Notes under the pieces: generated by a model | Seen by the model: only the letters and a program-made list of their open reading frames with translations | Database searches by the model: none | What the model was told of the DNA's origin: nothing | Part shown: piece by piece, positions 8,323-21,100 of the stretch | Layout: every line of letters starts with the position of its first letter | How positions within the stretch are numbered: the stretch's first letter is position 1 | Program-made: the position numbers and the translations under genes | Origin: a bacterium | GTDB taxonomy: Bacteria > Bacteroidota > Ignavibacteria > Kapaibacteriales > UBA7675 | DNA length: 64,000 bases | Assembly: GCA_030430495.1 (NCBI GenBank) | Contig: JAUIKM010000012.1 | Location: 62,001 to 126,000 of the forward strand | Direction: 5' to 3'

Positions 8323-9896
8323 GGCGTCTTCCCCGCTCTCTTGGTATTCGGCGCATGGCGGCGCAATGTGTCGTTGCCAGACTGAATGAAGCGGATTACT
8401 ATCACAAACCCGAAGTGCGCGAGCGCATCACCTCTCTTGTGGAGAAAGATGGTCTCGGCGGCATCTGTGTGTTTGCCGGCAGCCTGACCGGAACCGCCAA
8501 TATTATTGCAGACCTCCAGCGCAAAGCCAAAATCCCCCTGATGGTCGCAGGCGATTTTGAACACGGTCTGCGCATGCGTCTGGACGAAGGTACCGCCTTT
8601 CCGCACGCCCTCGCCCTCGGCAAGTCGGATCAGCCCGATCTGACGCAGAGCGTCGCCGAAGCGATTGCGCGAGAAATGAGCGTCGTCGGCATTCACTGGA
8701 ATTTTGCTCCGGTCGTGGATATTTTTTCCAATCCGCTCAACCCGGTCATTAATATTCGCTCTTTTGGCGAAAACGCCGAACTCGTCTCGCGCCACGCCCG
8801 CGTGTTTATCCGCGGTTTGCAGAACGAACGCGTGCTGGCTTGTGCCAAGCACTTTCCCGGCCATGGCGACACCAGCGTGGATTCGCACCTCGATCTGCCC
8901 GTACTCACGCAGTCCGCCGACGAACTGCGCGAGCGCGAATACGAGCCCTTTCGCCAGGCCATCGAAGAAGGTGTGAAATCAATCATGGTCGGTCACCTGG
9001 CCGTGCCCTCGCTTGATCCCTCAAACACTCCGGCCTCGCTCTCGCCAATAATTGTCCAACGGGAACTGCGTGAAAAACTCGACTATCAGGGGCTGATCGT
9101 CACCGACGCGCTGGATATGAAAGCCATTACGCGCTCCTACGACTCGGCTGCGGCGACGCTTGCGGCCATCAAAGCGGGAGCGGATGTAGCGCTTCTGCCC
9201 GAAGATCCGCTTGCGGCTATCGATGCTCTGGAAGAGGCTATTCGCTCCGGTGAAATTCCCCGTCTGCGCATGCAGGACTCCGTCGAGCGCATTCTCGAAG
9301 CCAAAAAATGGGCCGGCGCGATCCGTCAGAGTTCACAAATGGGCGCAAACGACGTGCCGCAGCTTTCCCTGGATGCGCATCGTCGCATTGCCCTTGAAGC
9401 TTCGGCCGGCGCGTTGGAGTGGTACGGCCGCGACGAAAAAATTACCCCGTTGGATCAGTTCGACGTCATTGCCGGTTTTGCCCTTGTCGATGACGGCGAC
9501 ATTCCGACGGCAACCCGCTTTTTTCGCTACCTCTCGCAGTGTTTTGAAAAAGACTGTCACTTTGCCTTCATCGATCACCGAATTCGCGAGGACGAGGTCG
9601 ACTCTCTCGTCGCCGATACGGCCGATGCTCGCGTGGTGATTCTACCGGTTTTTGCCCGTGCCGAGGTCAAGCAGGACGAAGTCCAGATTTCTGGTCGGCT
9701 CAAGACTGTTGCTCGCAAGCTGGCCGGTCGTCGTCCTTCCGTCGCCGTTCTGTTCGGAAATCCGCACGTTCGCCACACGTTGCCCGCTACGGCACACCTC
9801 TGCGTGTTTTCCAACGGGGAAGGCAGCCTGGCGGCCGCCGCTCGCGAATTGACGACGCGCAATCGTTCCGCCGACGAGCAGGATTCCCTGGACTGA
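8301..9896 (+). CDS. nagZ: Glycoside hydrolase family 3, NagZ-like beta-N-acetylhexosaminidase
   Basis: 531 residues. The first 340 form the GH3 TIM barrel and about 190 more form a C-terminal domain absent from short NagZ enzymes. The NagZ-type acid/base loop KHFPGHGDTSVDSH (about 183-196) supplies the His/Asp pair, and VTDALDMKAI carries the nucleophile (about D269). These are the hallmarks of enzymes that remove N-acetylglucosamine from muropeptides during cell-wall recycling. The ATG at 8301 overlaps the thioesterase by 22 nt; an ATG at 8355 is an alternative that would trim the first strand. No signal peptide is visible, which agrees with a cytoplasmic role. A terminator candidate follows. 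Confidence 0.88.
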   Translation: MGQVQRLGRLPRSLGIRRMAAQCVVARLNEADYYHKPEVRERITSLVEKDGLGGICVFAGSLTGTANIIADLQRKAKIPLMVAGDFEHGLRMRLDEGTAFPHALALGKSDQPDLTQSVAEAIAREMSVVGIHWNFAPVVDIFSNPLNPVINIRSFGENAELVSRHARVFIRGLQNERVLACAKHFPGHGDTSVDSHLDLPVLTQSADELREREYEPFRQAIEEGVKSIMVGHLAVPSLDPSNTPASLSPIIVQRELREKLDYQGLIVTDALDMKAITRSYDSAAATLAAIKAGADVALLPEDPLAAIDALEEAIRSGEIPRLRMQDSVERILEAKKWAGAIRQSSQMGANDVPQLSLDAHRRIALEASAGALEWYGRDEKITPLDQFDVIAGFALVDDGDIPTATRFFRYLSQCFEKDCHFAFIDHRIREDEVDSLVADTADARVVILPVFARAEVKQDEVQISGRLKTVARKLAGRRPSVAVLFGNPHVRHTLPATAHLCVFSNGEGSLAAAARELTTRNRSADEQDSLD

Positions 9897-9935
9897 GGCT
9901 CGCGACAATAATTCCAAAGATCAGCAATCTCCCCG

Positions 9936-9970
9936 GACCGGTCGATAATTGCCCCTGACCGGTCTTTTCT
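9936..9970 (+). terminator. Probable terminator after NagZ-like gene
   Basis: GACCGGTC at 936-943 and again at 957-964 (add 9000) form an 8-bp stem, since each is self-complementary, with a 13-nt loop. TTTTCTGACTTTCTT follows. Confidence 0.6.
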
Positions 9971-10303
9971 GACTTTCTTGTTAATCACCGGGAGGGGAGC
10001 GGTCGGTTCACGTGTTTAAAACTTTTTAAACATCCGTCCCTTGTTCAACAAATGTGAAGCCTCGCCAAAGTCTGCCGGCGGCAGTCCAAGCGATTTGCCA
10101 CGGGCATTTGCACCACAATGCAGAATACGTATTTCTACGGATTGAATAAGAGCTCCGCTTTGGAGAACTTTGTAGCTGATGTTGAAGCATAGGCTTCAGC
10201 TCTCCAGCAAGACCAACGCAATTTGGAAACGTAAGGTCGCGTGGCTCCGCCACAGCGATCAGGGACGGTCTTGCCCCGACTGCACGCTAACTCGGACGCA
10301 CGT
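9971..10303. other. Gene-free stretch carrying the surface-locus promoter
   Basis: Between the terminator and ATG 10304 there is no gene. The notable content is the operator-promoter at 10126-10172 and, just after it, an imperfect hairpin in the predicted leader (TGAAGC, loop ATAG, GCTTCA, about 10183-10198). Two TTTAAA-containing blocks lie near 10014-10030. Confidence 0.6.
10126..10172 (+). promoter_or_regulatory. Dyad operator plus Bacteroidota-type promoter
   Basis: The dyad TACGTATTTCTACGGA (10126-10141) overlaps the -33 TTG (10142-10144). After 20 bp comes GAACTTTG (10165-10172), a 7-of-8 match to TAnnTTTG. The same arrangement, with high identity over about 50 bp, lies at 27345-27392. 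The box ends 132 nt before ATG 10304, against 131 nt in the second copy. A NarL/LuxR-type regulator is the obvious class to bind such a dyad; that is inference. Confidence 0.7.
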
Positions 10304-12034
10304 ATGGATCCAGCTGCCACAATTTCTGCACGCTTTCATGTCGGCAAATTCGGCAGATCGCTGTTGCGAGTGCTTGTTTTCCTGGCGGGGGTGTTGGCTG
10401 TATTGACCGCGGCTCAGGCGCAGAATGCCGGTCTGGGAACGAGCACGCCGGATCCCTCGGCTTTGTTTGAGTTGTCTTCAACAAATTCCGGTTTGTTAAC
10501 GCCCCGCATGACGACGGCGCAGCGCGACGCCATTGTTTTACCCGCGGCTGCTCTGCTGATTTTTAACACGAGCGACAATCGATTCCAGTACAATGCCGGT
10601 ACGCCGGCAGCGCCCGACTGGCGCGACCTCGTCACGCTCGATGTTGTTAATACCGGTTTCTGGTCTTCGAGCGGTAATGCTTCGACCAATCCCGCATCTG
10701 ACTTTGTCGGTACAACCGATGCTCAGCCGCTGGTGCTGCGCACGAACAACAGCGAGCGCGTACGCATCGCCGCCGGCGGCAATGTCGGTATTGGAACAAC
10801 AAATCCTCTGTCCCTGCTGAGCGTGGGACCAAACTCCGCATTTCGCGTGAACGCGTCCGGTCAGATCGAAGCCGCCGCCGGGATTGTCTCCGCAGGCGAC
10901 ATTGATTTCGCGGCACTTAGCGCAGGCGGACTGGTTTCTGCCGCAGTCGGAACGGGCCGTCTGTCCATCGCGCTCGGCGGAACCGACTACGAACTGCCCC
11001 TGACATTTTCCAATGGCCTGCAACGCTCCGTCAATTCCGTCGGTCTGGGCGGCAGCATGACGACGAATACCGTAATTGCAAATGCGGGTTTTAACCTCGT
11101 TGTCAGTGGCTCCGGTCGCATGGGAATAGGTATAGGCAACCCGCAAGTTAAACTCGATGTTGACGGAGCGCTGCGTCTTGGCGGCGCGGCTATGGCCACC
11201 AGCGGCGTCATTCGCTGGAGCGGAACGGATTTTGAAGGACATGACGGTACGCAGTGGCGCTCGTTTACGGGTGGCGGAACCGGTGGCGCCGGTTGGAATT
11301 TAAACGGAAACAGCGCTACTTCCGCGTCCTTCCTGGGAACGATCAACGCGCAGGATCTTCGCCTGCGTGTTAACAATGTGCAACGCCTCCTGATCACGAC
11401 CGCGGGCAACGTGGGTGTCGGTTTAACATCGCCGCAGCAGATGCTGGATGTGGCCGGCGCAATCCGACTGGGCAATACTACCCAGGCCACCGGCGGCAGC
11501 ATTCGGTTTACCGGCGGCGACTTTGAAGGTCACGACGGGTCCGGCTGGATTTCGCTGACCGGCTCCCTTCGCGGATGGTCGGTCACCGGGAACAGTGTTG
11601 ATCCCGGCGACTTCCTCGGCACCACGAACGACCGTGATCTGCCATTTCGCAGCAACAACACCGAATACATGCGCATCACGACGAGCGGCAGCGTTGGTAT
11701 CGGAACAGTTGCTCCGACCGCGCGGCTTGATGTGAATGGTTCAGTTAAGCTCGGAACCCGAGGCAGCACGATCGCCAACGTGATCAAAGTTACCGTCAAT
11801 GCCGATGTAGGCGTACTCGGATCCAACGACTTCCGCACCGAAACCATTACGGTGACCGGTGCGCGCCCCGGCTCGACGGTCTTTGTTTCGCCCTCGGCGC
11901 AACTGCCGGCAGGCGTAATCATCGGGCACGCATTTGTAGACGCGAACAATTCGGTCGAAATCAAGTTTGTTAACATCGGCATCGCGCCCGCCAACCCGGA
12001 TGCCCAGGATTACTATGTGACGGTTATCGAATAG
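10304..12034 (+). CDS. Secreted VGIGT-repeat surface protein
   Basis: 576 residues from ATG 10304. A long signal peptide has a hydrophobic core LLRVLVFLAGVLAVLTAAQA and cleaves near residue 40. The body has four repeats of a module best known from Bacteroidota surface proteins and phage-fibre-like proteins: an NN-x-x-R-x-x-I strand, then G-x-VGIGT-x-x-P, then LDV-x-G-A-x-RLG. The repeat centres are at about residues 160, 271, 368 and 463. Two of them carry FEGHDG-x-x-W inserts. The last 85 residues form a different C-terminal domain and there is no T9SS sorting domain. The start is supported by the promoter-to-ATG distance, which matches that of the 27.5 kb gene; GTG 10241 is an alternative. 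It is likely cotranscribed with the giant gene 67 bp downstream. Confidence 0.8.
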   Translation: MDPAATISARFHVGKFGRSLLRVLVFLAGVLAVLTAAQAQNAGLGTSTPDPSALFELSSTNSGLLTPRMTTAQRDAIVLPAAALLIFNTSDNRFQYNAGTPAAPDWRDLVTLDVVNTGFWSSSGNASTNPASDFVGTTDAQPLVLRTNNSERVRIAAGGNVGIGTTNPLSLLSVGPNSAFRVNASGQIEAAAGIVSAGDIDFAALSAGGLVSAAVGTGRLSIALGGTDYELPLTFSNGLQRSVNSVGLGGSMTTNTVIANAGFNLVVSGSGRMGIGIGNPQVKLDVDGALRLGGAAMATSGVIRWSGTDFEGHDGTQWRSFTGGGTGGAGWNLNGNSATSASFLGTINAQDLRLRVNNVQRLLITTAGNVGVGLTSPQQMLDVAGAIRLGNTTQATGGSIRFTGGDFEGHDGSGWISLTGSLRGWSVTGNSVDPGDFLGTTNDRDLPFRSNNTEYMRITTSGSVGIGTVAPTARLDVNGSVKLGTRGSTIANVIKVTVNADVGVLGSNDFRTETITVTGARPGSTVFVSPSAQLPAGVIIGHAFVDANNSVEIKFVNIGIAPANPDAQDYYVTVIE

Positions 12035-12101
12035 CCCCCAATTGCCTGTACGCCATCTTACACAGTCTGTCTTACTCCCGTACCGGAGACGCCTTTTCAA
12101 C

Positions 12102-15100
12102 ATGTGGAACCAAATATCTCTACATACAACTGGGCCCCGCCTGAGAACACGACGTCACTGGTACTGTGTTAACCTGCTGACTTTAACCCTCTGTCTACTC
12201 CTGGCTCAGCACTCTATGCCGGCTCAGACACCGTTCAGCCTGACCAATGGCGCCGGCCTGACGCTGACGGACGGCGCTTTGTTTACACTGAACGGTTCGC
12301 TGGAAATTGACGCCGCGTCCAATCTCACTCAGCAGGGCGGCGGTACTATCCGCGTTACCGGCGACTGGACAAACTCCGGAATCTTTAATGCCGGCAATGG
12401 CGAAGTAGAATTTCATGGCTCGGTTGCTCAGACAATCGGAGGCAACGCAACTACAACGTTCAACCAACTGCTCATTCTCAAAGATGCGCCCGGCAACCTC
12501 GTTAACATTGATGCCGACTTTACGGTGTCGGGGCCATTTCCAGTTACTACCGGCACGCTTCGGTTTGTTAACAATTCTGCTCGCACCGTCACGGTGCAGG
12601 GCGATCTCAGTATTTCGGCGACAGCTTCGATGGATGTTGCCGTCGCAGGCAATGCGCTCGGCCACCAACTGGATGTTTCCGGCTCTCTCACGAACCTGAA
12701 TATCCTCGACCTTCGCCCCGGCGGTCCCGCAACTGCCGACCTGCGGTTGAGTGGTTCCGGCTCGGTCGCGTTGAGCGGCGCAGGATCCGTTACGCGTTTT
12801 AATCGAATTACCGTCGACAAAAACTCACTTGCCGACGTCGTTGACGTCACTGCCACAGACTTTGATGTTCCCGACAACTGGTTGACAATTGACGGTGGTC
12901 TGTTGCACCTTGCCGGAGCGTTTTCCCTGACGACAGAATTTTTTGTTAATCCCGCCTGGACCATTCCGTCGACAGGTGGTCTGTGGCTTGACAATCCCTC
13001 TGTGACGGCTGAAGGTCAGAATGGCGACGGCACTGTGGCCGGTTTGCTGCGCGTCGGCGATGGTGTGTTTAATGTCGGCGACGGCGCCAATGAAAACAGC
13101 CTGTTTTACGACGATGGAGCGAGGATAGAAATTCTTGGCGGTGAGATTAACGTTGCAGCTCGCTTTTCCGGAACATCCACTTCGGATGAATTGACGTACG
13201 AACAAAGCGGTGGATTTCTGCGGGTTGGAACGGCCGTACGTTCCTCGAACGGCGCGTATGGAATGTTCGACATCAGCTCGGCCGCATCGACCTTTGACTG
13301 GAGCGGCGGTGAAATTGTCCTGCAACGCGTCGTTGACGGCAGCAACGGCCGCGAAGAGTACGTGAATTTCGCCGGCGCCGGCAGTGTCACCGGCGGCGTC
13401 CTGCGCATCGACAATCAGGATCAGAACAACGATCGCTATGACATCCAGAGTGCGGCGGATGTGTACGAACTCGTCATGGAAGCGAATCTGAATCCGCGTG
13501 TGCGCCTGGATCGCAATCTCTCATTGCTGGGCAATTTCACCCTGGCCGGCGGCGGTGGCAACCGACTGATTTTTGCCAATAACGACCTCAGAATCGGCGG
13601 CGATTTTATTAACAACGGCAACAGTGGCAATGCGGTCAATGAGGGCAATTCCTCGCGAATCATTTTCAATGGTTCAGGTGAACAGCTTATCCGCGGCAGC
13701 AATCCGAATCCGACGGAACTTCCGGAAGTCCGGATTAACAAAACCGGTGTTGGCGATGTCAGGCTCCAGACCAACGTTTCAATTCTCGGCGACCTGCGTC
13801 TGTTTTCAAGTCACCATTTGGACATCGACATATACGATCTGAGGATCGGTGAAGGGTATGGCATTTTCAGCGATGCCGGTACGGCCCGTGTTTTTGATGT
13901 CGGCAAGAATGTTTATTCGGCGGCCGGAGTCAATACTGGTACTTTGATCCGTTCCGTCGCACAGGGCGCTTCCACGCCGCTGGACCTGCATTTTCCGCTG
14001 GGCACTCCCGGTGTGTATACGCCGGGGCTGGTGCAGTTCCTCAACGGCGGTGCGAGTTTCGGCGCCAATGCCGAAGTACAGATGCGCGCAGTGACGCAGG
14101 AGCATCCGGCTGTAGAACTCACCAACGTCTCGCTGGATAAATACTGGACGATTACGACCAATGCCGTGACGCTTAACCCGCGCGGCGCCACGGTGCAGTT
14201 TGAGTACAATCAGAGCGAAGTCAACGGCAACGAGGGCAGTTACCTCGTACTCTATTTCTCGCCGTCCTGGCCGCAGCCGGGCGGTTTCTGGCAGATTGAT
14301 CCGGGTCTTTCAGACGACATCGTGCAGTTTAACTTCAAGCTGTTTTACTCGCAGGAAGTTAACGCTTTGGACGGCGACTGGACGGCCGGAGAAGATGATG
14401 CCGGTATTGCGCAGTATTTCAGTCGCATTGATGGTCCCTACGAAAACCCGTCCACTTGGTCGCGTTCTACATTTGGCGGTCCGCCGTCGAGCACAATTCC
14501 GAACAAGTTGTCCGACAAAGTGTTTATCCGCAACCACGCAATCAGCGTCAATGCCGACCCGGCACCTGCTGCGCTGATTGACATTCAGAGCGGATCAACA
14601 ATCACCGTCAACGGGGACTATGCTTTTACGGGCGATACCTTGCGTCTGGCCGACGACGCAGAATTTGTTAACGCCCATTCCGCGGGTTTTGCCCAGGTCG
14701 GTGCGTCCGGTGCAGTGCAGACGACCATTCGCGATCTGAGCGCAGCCGCCGTGTATCGATTTAACGGAACGGCCTCACCGCAATCCACCGGTGACGGGCT
14801 GCCCAGCCCCGTGCAGACAATCATTGTCGACAAAGCTGCGGGCGACACATTGTTGCTCGGCAAGTCCATCGCCATCGGCGACTCGCTGGTAATCGAAAAC
14901 GGCGTATTGGATCTGGGTGCTTTCACCGTGAACGGGAACAGTTCCGGGCGCAGTCTGAAGATGCGCGCCGGCGAGCTCCTCGTGCGCAATACATTCCCGA
15001 CCAACTACAGCGCTCCCACGTTTACACAGGGGCGCGTGACGTTTGGCGGCACGGGAAACCAGACAATTCCCAGCTCGGGTTCCAGCCCGGCTGTGTTGCA

Positions 15101-18100
15101 GTACAACGAACTTGCAATCAGTGGCTCGCGCGGACCTACTGCGGCGATCAGCCTGCGGCCGCAGGGACAGATCAGAATCGGTGCTTCGCTGGACATTTCC
15201 GAGCTGGAGTTTTCCGGCGCGGCCTCGCAGCGGTTTCTCACCGACGGTTCCACCGTTGTCTTTAATGCCGCCGGTGCTCAGTCGATTCCAACGCGGCCGC
15301 TTGCTCCCGCCGACTCCCTTGTGTACCTGAACTACTACAACCTCGTGACTGCGGGCAGTGGCGTTAAGTCGCTTTCCAGCACCGGAGCCTGCACATTTGT
15401 CGTGCTTAACAATCTGGATATTCAGGCCAATACAACGCTTGAGTCGGCCGGTTTTGACCTGGAAGTTCGCGGCGATTGGAACAACAGCGGCGGCGTCTTT
15501 GACGCCGGGACCGATGCCGTCATCTTTCGGTCCGAATCCCTGGGCGAGAACATCAATATCAGATCGCGCAGTACGGTGGACAATGCATTTAATACCGTCC
15601 TGTTTGACGGTTTGGGTGCAATCACGCCACTGGACGATATGGCAATTGAAAATGACCTGCTGATGGGCACCTCGGCCACACTGACTATGACCAGTTCAAC
15701 GCTCAGTCTGGCGGGTGACTGGATCAATACGGGTGGGACGTTTTCGGCCGGCAACTCGCAGGTTGTGTTTAACGGCGCAGCGCTGCAAAAACTGCGGGTT
15801 TCCGGCCACGGGCAGGAATTCTACAATCTGACTATCGACAACGTCGGTGCGGGAATCGATGCGCGCTACGTCGGCGCGGCGACGGATGGCCTTACAATCG
15901 AAAACACCCTGGATCTTACAGGCGGAAATATCGACGTCGGTGAGCGTCACATCTGGACCAAAGGACCAGTTGTGCGAGGCGGCGGCGCTCCCGGTCACGT
16001 CGTCGGAGAATTGCGGAAAACTGTTGGAACAGGGCCGCAATCGATAGAGTACGAAGTCGGCTATGCCGCTGCGTATACGCCTGTGACACTTGATGTTGAC
16101 GGGACAGGTGGAAGTGCAGGTGTGGTTGGCGTTCGCTCGGATACTGTAACGGGATCGTCTTCGCCCGTGAGCACCGGCGTTGCCCCGGCGGGCAATTTGT
16201 TAAACGATTTGCGCCACGTGCGGCGCCAATGGCGGATTTCCGTGCCGTCCGGCGGATCGTTTAGTCTGGGCGCACAGCGCAGCTACACCGCCGAACTTAA
16301 CTTTCTGGCCGGCGATGCGCGCAACGGAGCAGATCCGCTCCTCTACGAATCGCGGCTCTGGAATGGTACGACCTGGACCTTGCCGAATCGATTTGAGAAT
16401 CCGGCCCAGGGTCTGCGCACGGCGACGACCATCGCCTTTGAAGGACTTACAGAGTTCGGCACATTGACAATCGGCGAACCCGACGCCTACAGCTTTTACA
16501 GTCTTGTCGACAACGGCGACTGGACTAGTCCGGGCTCCTGGTCGACTCAGGGTTATGGCGGCGCTCCCGCGTCCATCGTGCCCACAGCCACCGCGCGCAT
16601 TTACATCGGCGACAGTAAAACAATTCGTCTCGACGCTGCGGCAACTGTTAACGGCGAACTGACAATCGACTCATCAGGCGTGTTTAATGCGGACGTCAAT
16701 GTCGTGACCGGCACGGGCGCGTTCAGCATGGACGTGGAGTCGACGCTGATGTGCGGCAACGTCGGTGGATTGCGCGCCGCGGCGGCTTCCGGATCGATCC
16801 AGACTTCCGTGCGCAATTACAATCCGGCATCGCACAATCGCGGGACATTTGTCTACACCGGTGCGCAGGCTTCACAGATCACCGGCGACGGCCTGCCAGG
16901 CACCGTAGCCCGTCTGATCATTCAGAAGGATGCCGCGGATGTCACGCTTGACAACAGCGTTAACGTCACGGATACGTGCCGCCTTGAGAGCGGTGAACTG
17001 GTACTTGGAGCGGCATTAAATCTGCAGGGTGATCTGCGCGCAACAACCAATGCGTCCGTAACGCCGCAGACTTTTACGGTGACGTTCAACGGCAGCACCG
17101 GCCAGAGCATAATCGCTTCGGCATCCAACCTCTCGCTGTTTAACCTGACGGTGAACAAAGCGATCAATACCGGCCTGCTTACGCTCGGCACCAACTCCGC
17201 AATTACCGTTAACGGCAGCCTGCGATTTGAATCGGGGAACCAGGCATACATCGATGCGCGCAGCAATACCGACTGCAATGTCATTGTACCCGGCAGCGTG
17301 GTGCGCGCGGGAATTGGTCACGTGGACGGCAACCTGCAGATGAGTGTCGGCGCCGGCGCCCAGACGGTGTTGTTTCACGTCGGGCAAGAAGAAAATTACG
17401 TGCCTTTTACCTTCAGGCTGGAAGGTTCCGGCGGAACGGCAGGTCTGGTGGGGATACGCAACAACCCCGGGCGGCACACTGCGCTGAATCACTTTGACAC
17501 GCCGATTGATCCCAACCGCTATGTACCGCGTTTCTGGCGTGTTACCACCCCGCAGAATTCAACTTTTGTCCGCGGTAATCGCACGGTGACCGTTACCTGC
17601 CAGATTCTCGATCCGGCGGATGCAGGCCTTATCGATGCGATCGCCTGCAGTGAACTCGGTTTTTATCGCGGCGCGACCGAAGGCTGGCAGTCACTGCGCC
17701 CCAATACGGCCGCTGCGAACTACGCGGCCGGATTCGGCTGCGGCGATACGCGTTTAACACTCGGCAACATCGATTACGACGGCAGCGCCAGTACAATTGT
17801 CGCCAACGACTTCCCGGTCGACACCCTGTTGGGATCGACGCAGGTGTTGACGGACGGCTCGACCTTGCTGGGCGATTTCGTCATCGGCAACCAGAATTCG
17901 ATCGCAATCACGACGTTCTACAGTCGCACGGACGGCGACTGGTGTGATGTCAACACCTGGTCAACCGTCGACCACAACGGCGCACCCGCTTCGCGCCACC
18001 CGAATACTCAGTACGACGTCGTATTCATAGCCGCCAACCACACAGTCTCGATGGATTGTAACATCGGTACTTCGTGGCTGTACGGCGGCGGTGCAATCGA

Positions 18101-21100
18101 GAATGCCTTTTATGGGCCCAATGTGACGGTCAAGAAAACAGGCACGCTGATGCTCGGTCCGTTTGAACTGCGTGGAGCGGCGCTGACGGTGAATAAGGGC
18201 GGCACACTTGGAGTTGGATCGCAGGATGGTATCCGCAGTGGATTTACCGGCAACGGCAATGTGCTGACATATACGCGTGCATTTCTCGATAGTATGAACA
18301 TTGTGTATACCGCCGAGGGATACAATGCGTCGGTTGGCGGGGACTTCAGTTACTGCAGGCCAGGCTGGAATTCAAACACGCATTGGATTTCGCGCGTGCG
18401 CGTACGCGACAACAACAATGTTACGTTTTTTGATAATCAGACCGACAATTTCGGAAACGGCTTGTTTTATTATGCCGACAGCGTCATTACGATGACGGCC
18501 GGGCAGCAGTACGACATGGTGTTTAATCCTGGTACGGGAGGCAGCAAGCGCTGGCGTGTGTGGATCGATTTTGACCGCGATGGATCGTTTGACGACAATT
18601 CGTCGGAGCGGATGGTTGACTTTACCGGTTCCGGTCAGCAGACTTCGCCGGACTTCACTATTCCGGGCGGAGCTCTGCCTGGCGTTGCGCGTATGCGCGT
18701 GCAGATGCGCGACGGCACCAACACTACAGGCCCATGTAACGGCGGTACAGGTGAAGTGGAAGACTATACGGTGCTGATTGTTAACGACGCGACCCAGGTG
18801 ACCCAGCAGACAGGCAATGGATTGCCGGACATCCTGTGGGCTTTTGAAGTCGACGCACAGCGGACAAACCCTGGTACGGTTCAACTGGGCAAGAATATTG
18901 ACGTAGCCGACTCGCTTGTGTTAACGCGCGGAACTCTTGAAATCGGCAGCAACGATATCGACCTCGGCGGCGACTGGGTTAACAACAATTCCACTGCGGC
19001 GCTCAACACCGGAACGGGAGAGGTGACCTGCGTAGGATTTAAACAACAGAAAATTCGCGGCAGTGCCGCGACAACCTTTAACGATTTCAGCCTGAACAAA
19101 GACGAAAACAACCTTGAGTTTGCCACGAGCGCTACCATTGGCGGCACTATGTCTTTCGACGCCGACAACCTTGCTCTCCTTGGCGAAGGTATTGAGCTTA
19201 CTTTTGAGCCTGCGGCGACGCTTAATCCCGGCGCCGGCGCATTCAGTAAAACGCGGATGTTCCGCAGCGATGGATCCACAAGCGCGGGCATCATTCTTAA
19301 ACAGTTTACTGCGGCTGCCGGCGCAAAGTCGTTCCTGTTTCCGGTTGGTATTGACACGGTGTACAATCCGGCCGATCTCAGCATTACCGGAACCTACGGC
19401 GCCTTACCGACGATCGGCGTCCGGCTGCGCGATGGATTGCACCCTCAGCGCTTGCAGGATGACATGTTGAAAAAATTCTGGACGGTGACGACAAGCGACA
19501 TCTCCGCCATTGTTTCCAACTCCCTGCAGTTCGGGTATGAAGATGTCGACGTTACAGGTGATGTCTCGAGTTATCTGCCCGCGTTTTACCGCAGCACCGG
19601 CGAATGGGAAATTAACGTCGGCGACAATCCCAAAGCCACACCTTCACCGGTAGTAGCAAGCGATGCGCCCTTCGTCGATGGCGACTGGAGCGCCGGTGGA
19701 AAACTCGTCTTTTTTACCGGCCGGATTTTTTACAGCCGGCAGACGGGCGACTGGAGCAATCCGGAAAATTGGTCCAATGTCGGGCACGCGGGTATTCCTG
19801 CCTCTTATTATCCATTTGAATTGTACAGCAACGACACCGTGATGGTTGACGGCCACATTATTACCGTGGATCTTGACTCGGTAGCGGTCGACTCCCTGCG
19901 CATCGGCGGATCGTTTAACGGCACGGAGGCCCTGGGTCGCGGGATTGTCCGATTTGGCGCCACACCGGGACAAAAGCATCTTGTTGTCAGCCGAAGTCTT
20001 GATGTTGAGTACGACGGCATTATCGACGGCGACAACTCCGGAGCGCGTTACGACACATTGACGATCACGGGCAATATGCGCAACGTTGCACAGTCCGGCT
20101 CAAGCGCGGGTGTGTACTTAAACAACAGCCCGACCAACAATACGGTCCTGCGTTTTTCCGGCGGGGGCAACAACACGCTCAGCGGAGACGGCGTCTGGGG
20201 CGATGTTGCACGCGTCAGGATGCAGAAATCCAACGGCCTTGCCGATACGCTCATTAACCTGTCGGCGACCTTTTCCGAAGCGACCGGTCGTGCATCGAAT
20301 TATTTCTTCCAGCCGCTTTCCGGTGTGCTGCGCCATGCCACAAGCGGAACCCTGGGCCTCTCCTATGGCAACGTGTCTGTTACGATGTCGCCCAACACCG
20401 CATTTGATATTCAGGATGGGGAAGTAAAAAGCTCCGGAAACCTCATTTCCAACGCAGCCACACACATTCGGTTGCGCGGCGGCGATCTGCGCGTCGGCGA
20501 CGAATTAAACGAGCACTTTCTGTACCGGGCCGGCACAATCGTCCGCGTGGAAGACGGCGAATTTGATATTGCGGGCATCTTTGGTCGATTCAACGCCGGT
20601 TCGACAGTCCAGTACGAACAGTCTTCCGGCGGTACAACGCGCGTGATGCGGCAAGGCAACAGCGACGCGTCCAGAATTGGCTTTGATATGGTTAATTCGG
20701 GTTCGTCGTTCAGCATGAGTGCCGGTCGCATCATTGTTGCCAATGGCACCAGCGGCGCGTCGGCGGACTTTCGGGTCGATGCGGGCAGTGGCAGCGGCAT
20801 GACGGGCGGATTGATTCAGACGGGCGACTCTACGTTTACAAATACCGGCATTGTCAAACTGGCCGGCTCCATGCCGATCTACTCGCTGCATGCCGTGTCC
20901 GGCGGCGTTAAAACGCGGGTTACGGAAGAAACGTTTGTCATCAGCAACGGAGTGGAAGTCGACAACGCACACCGTCTGCAGCTGTACGGCAATACGCTGG
21001 AAGTTGGCGGGGACATTGTTAACTACGGTTTGTTTGATGCTGTCAGCGGCTCAAATCCGTCGGACGCCCGCCTGTTGGTTTTGAACGGAAGTTCCGACCA

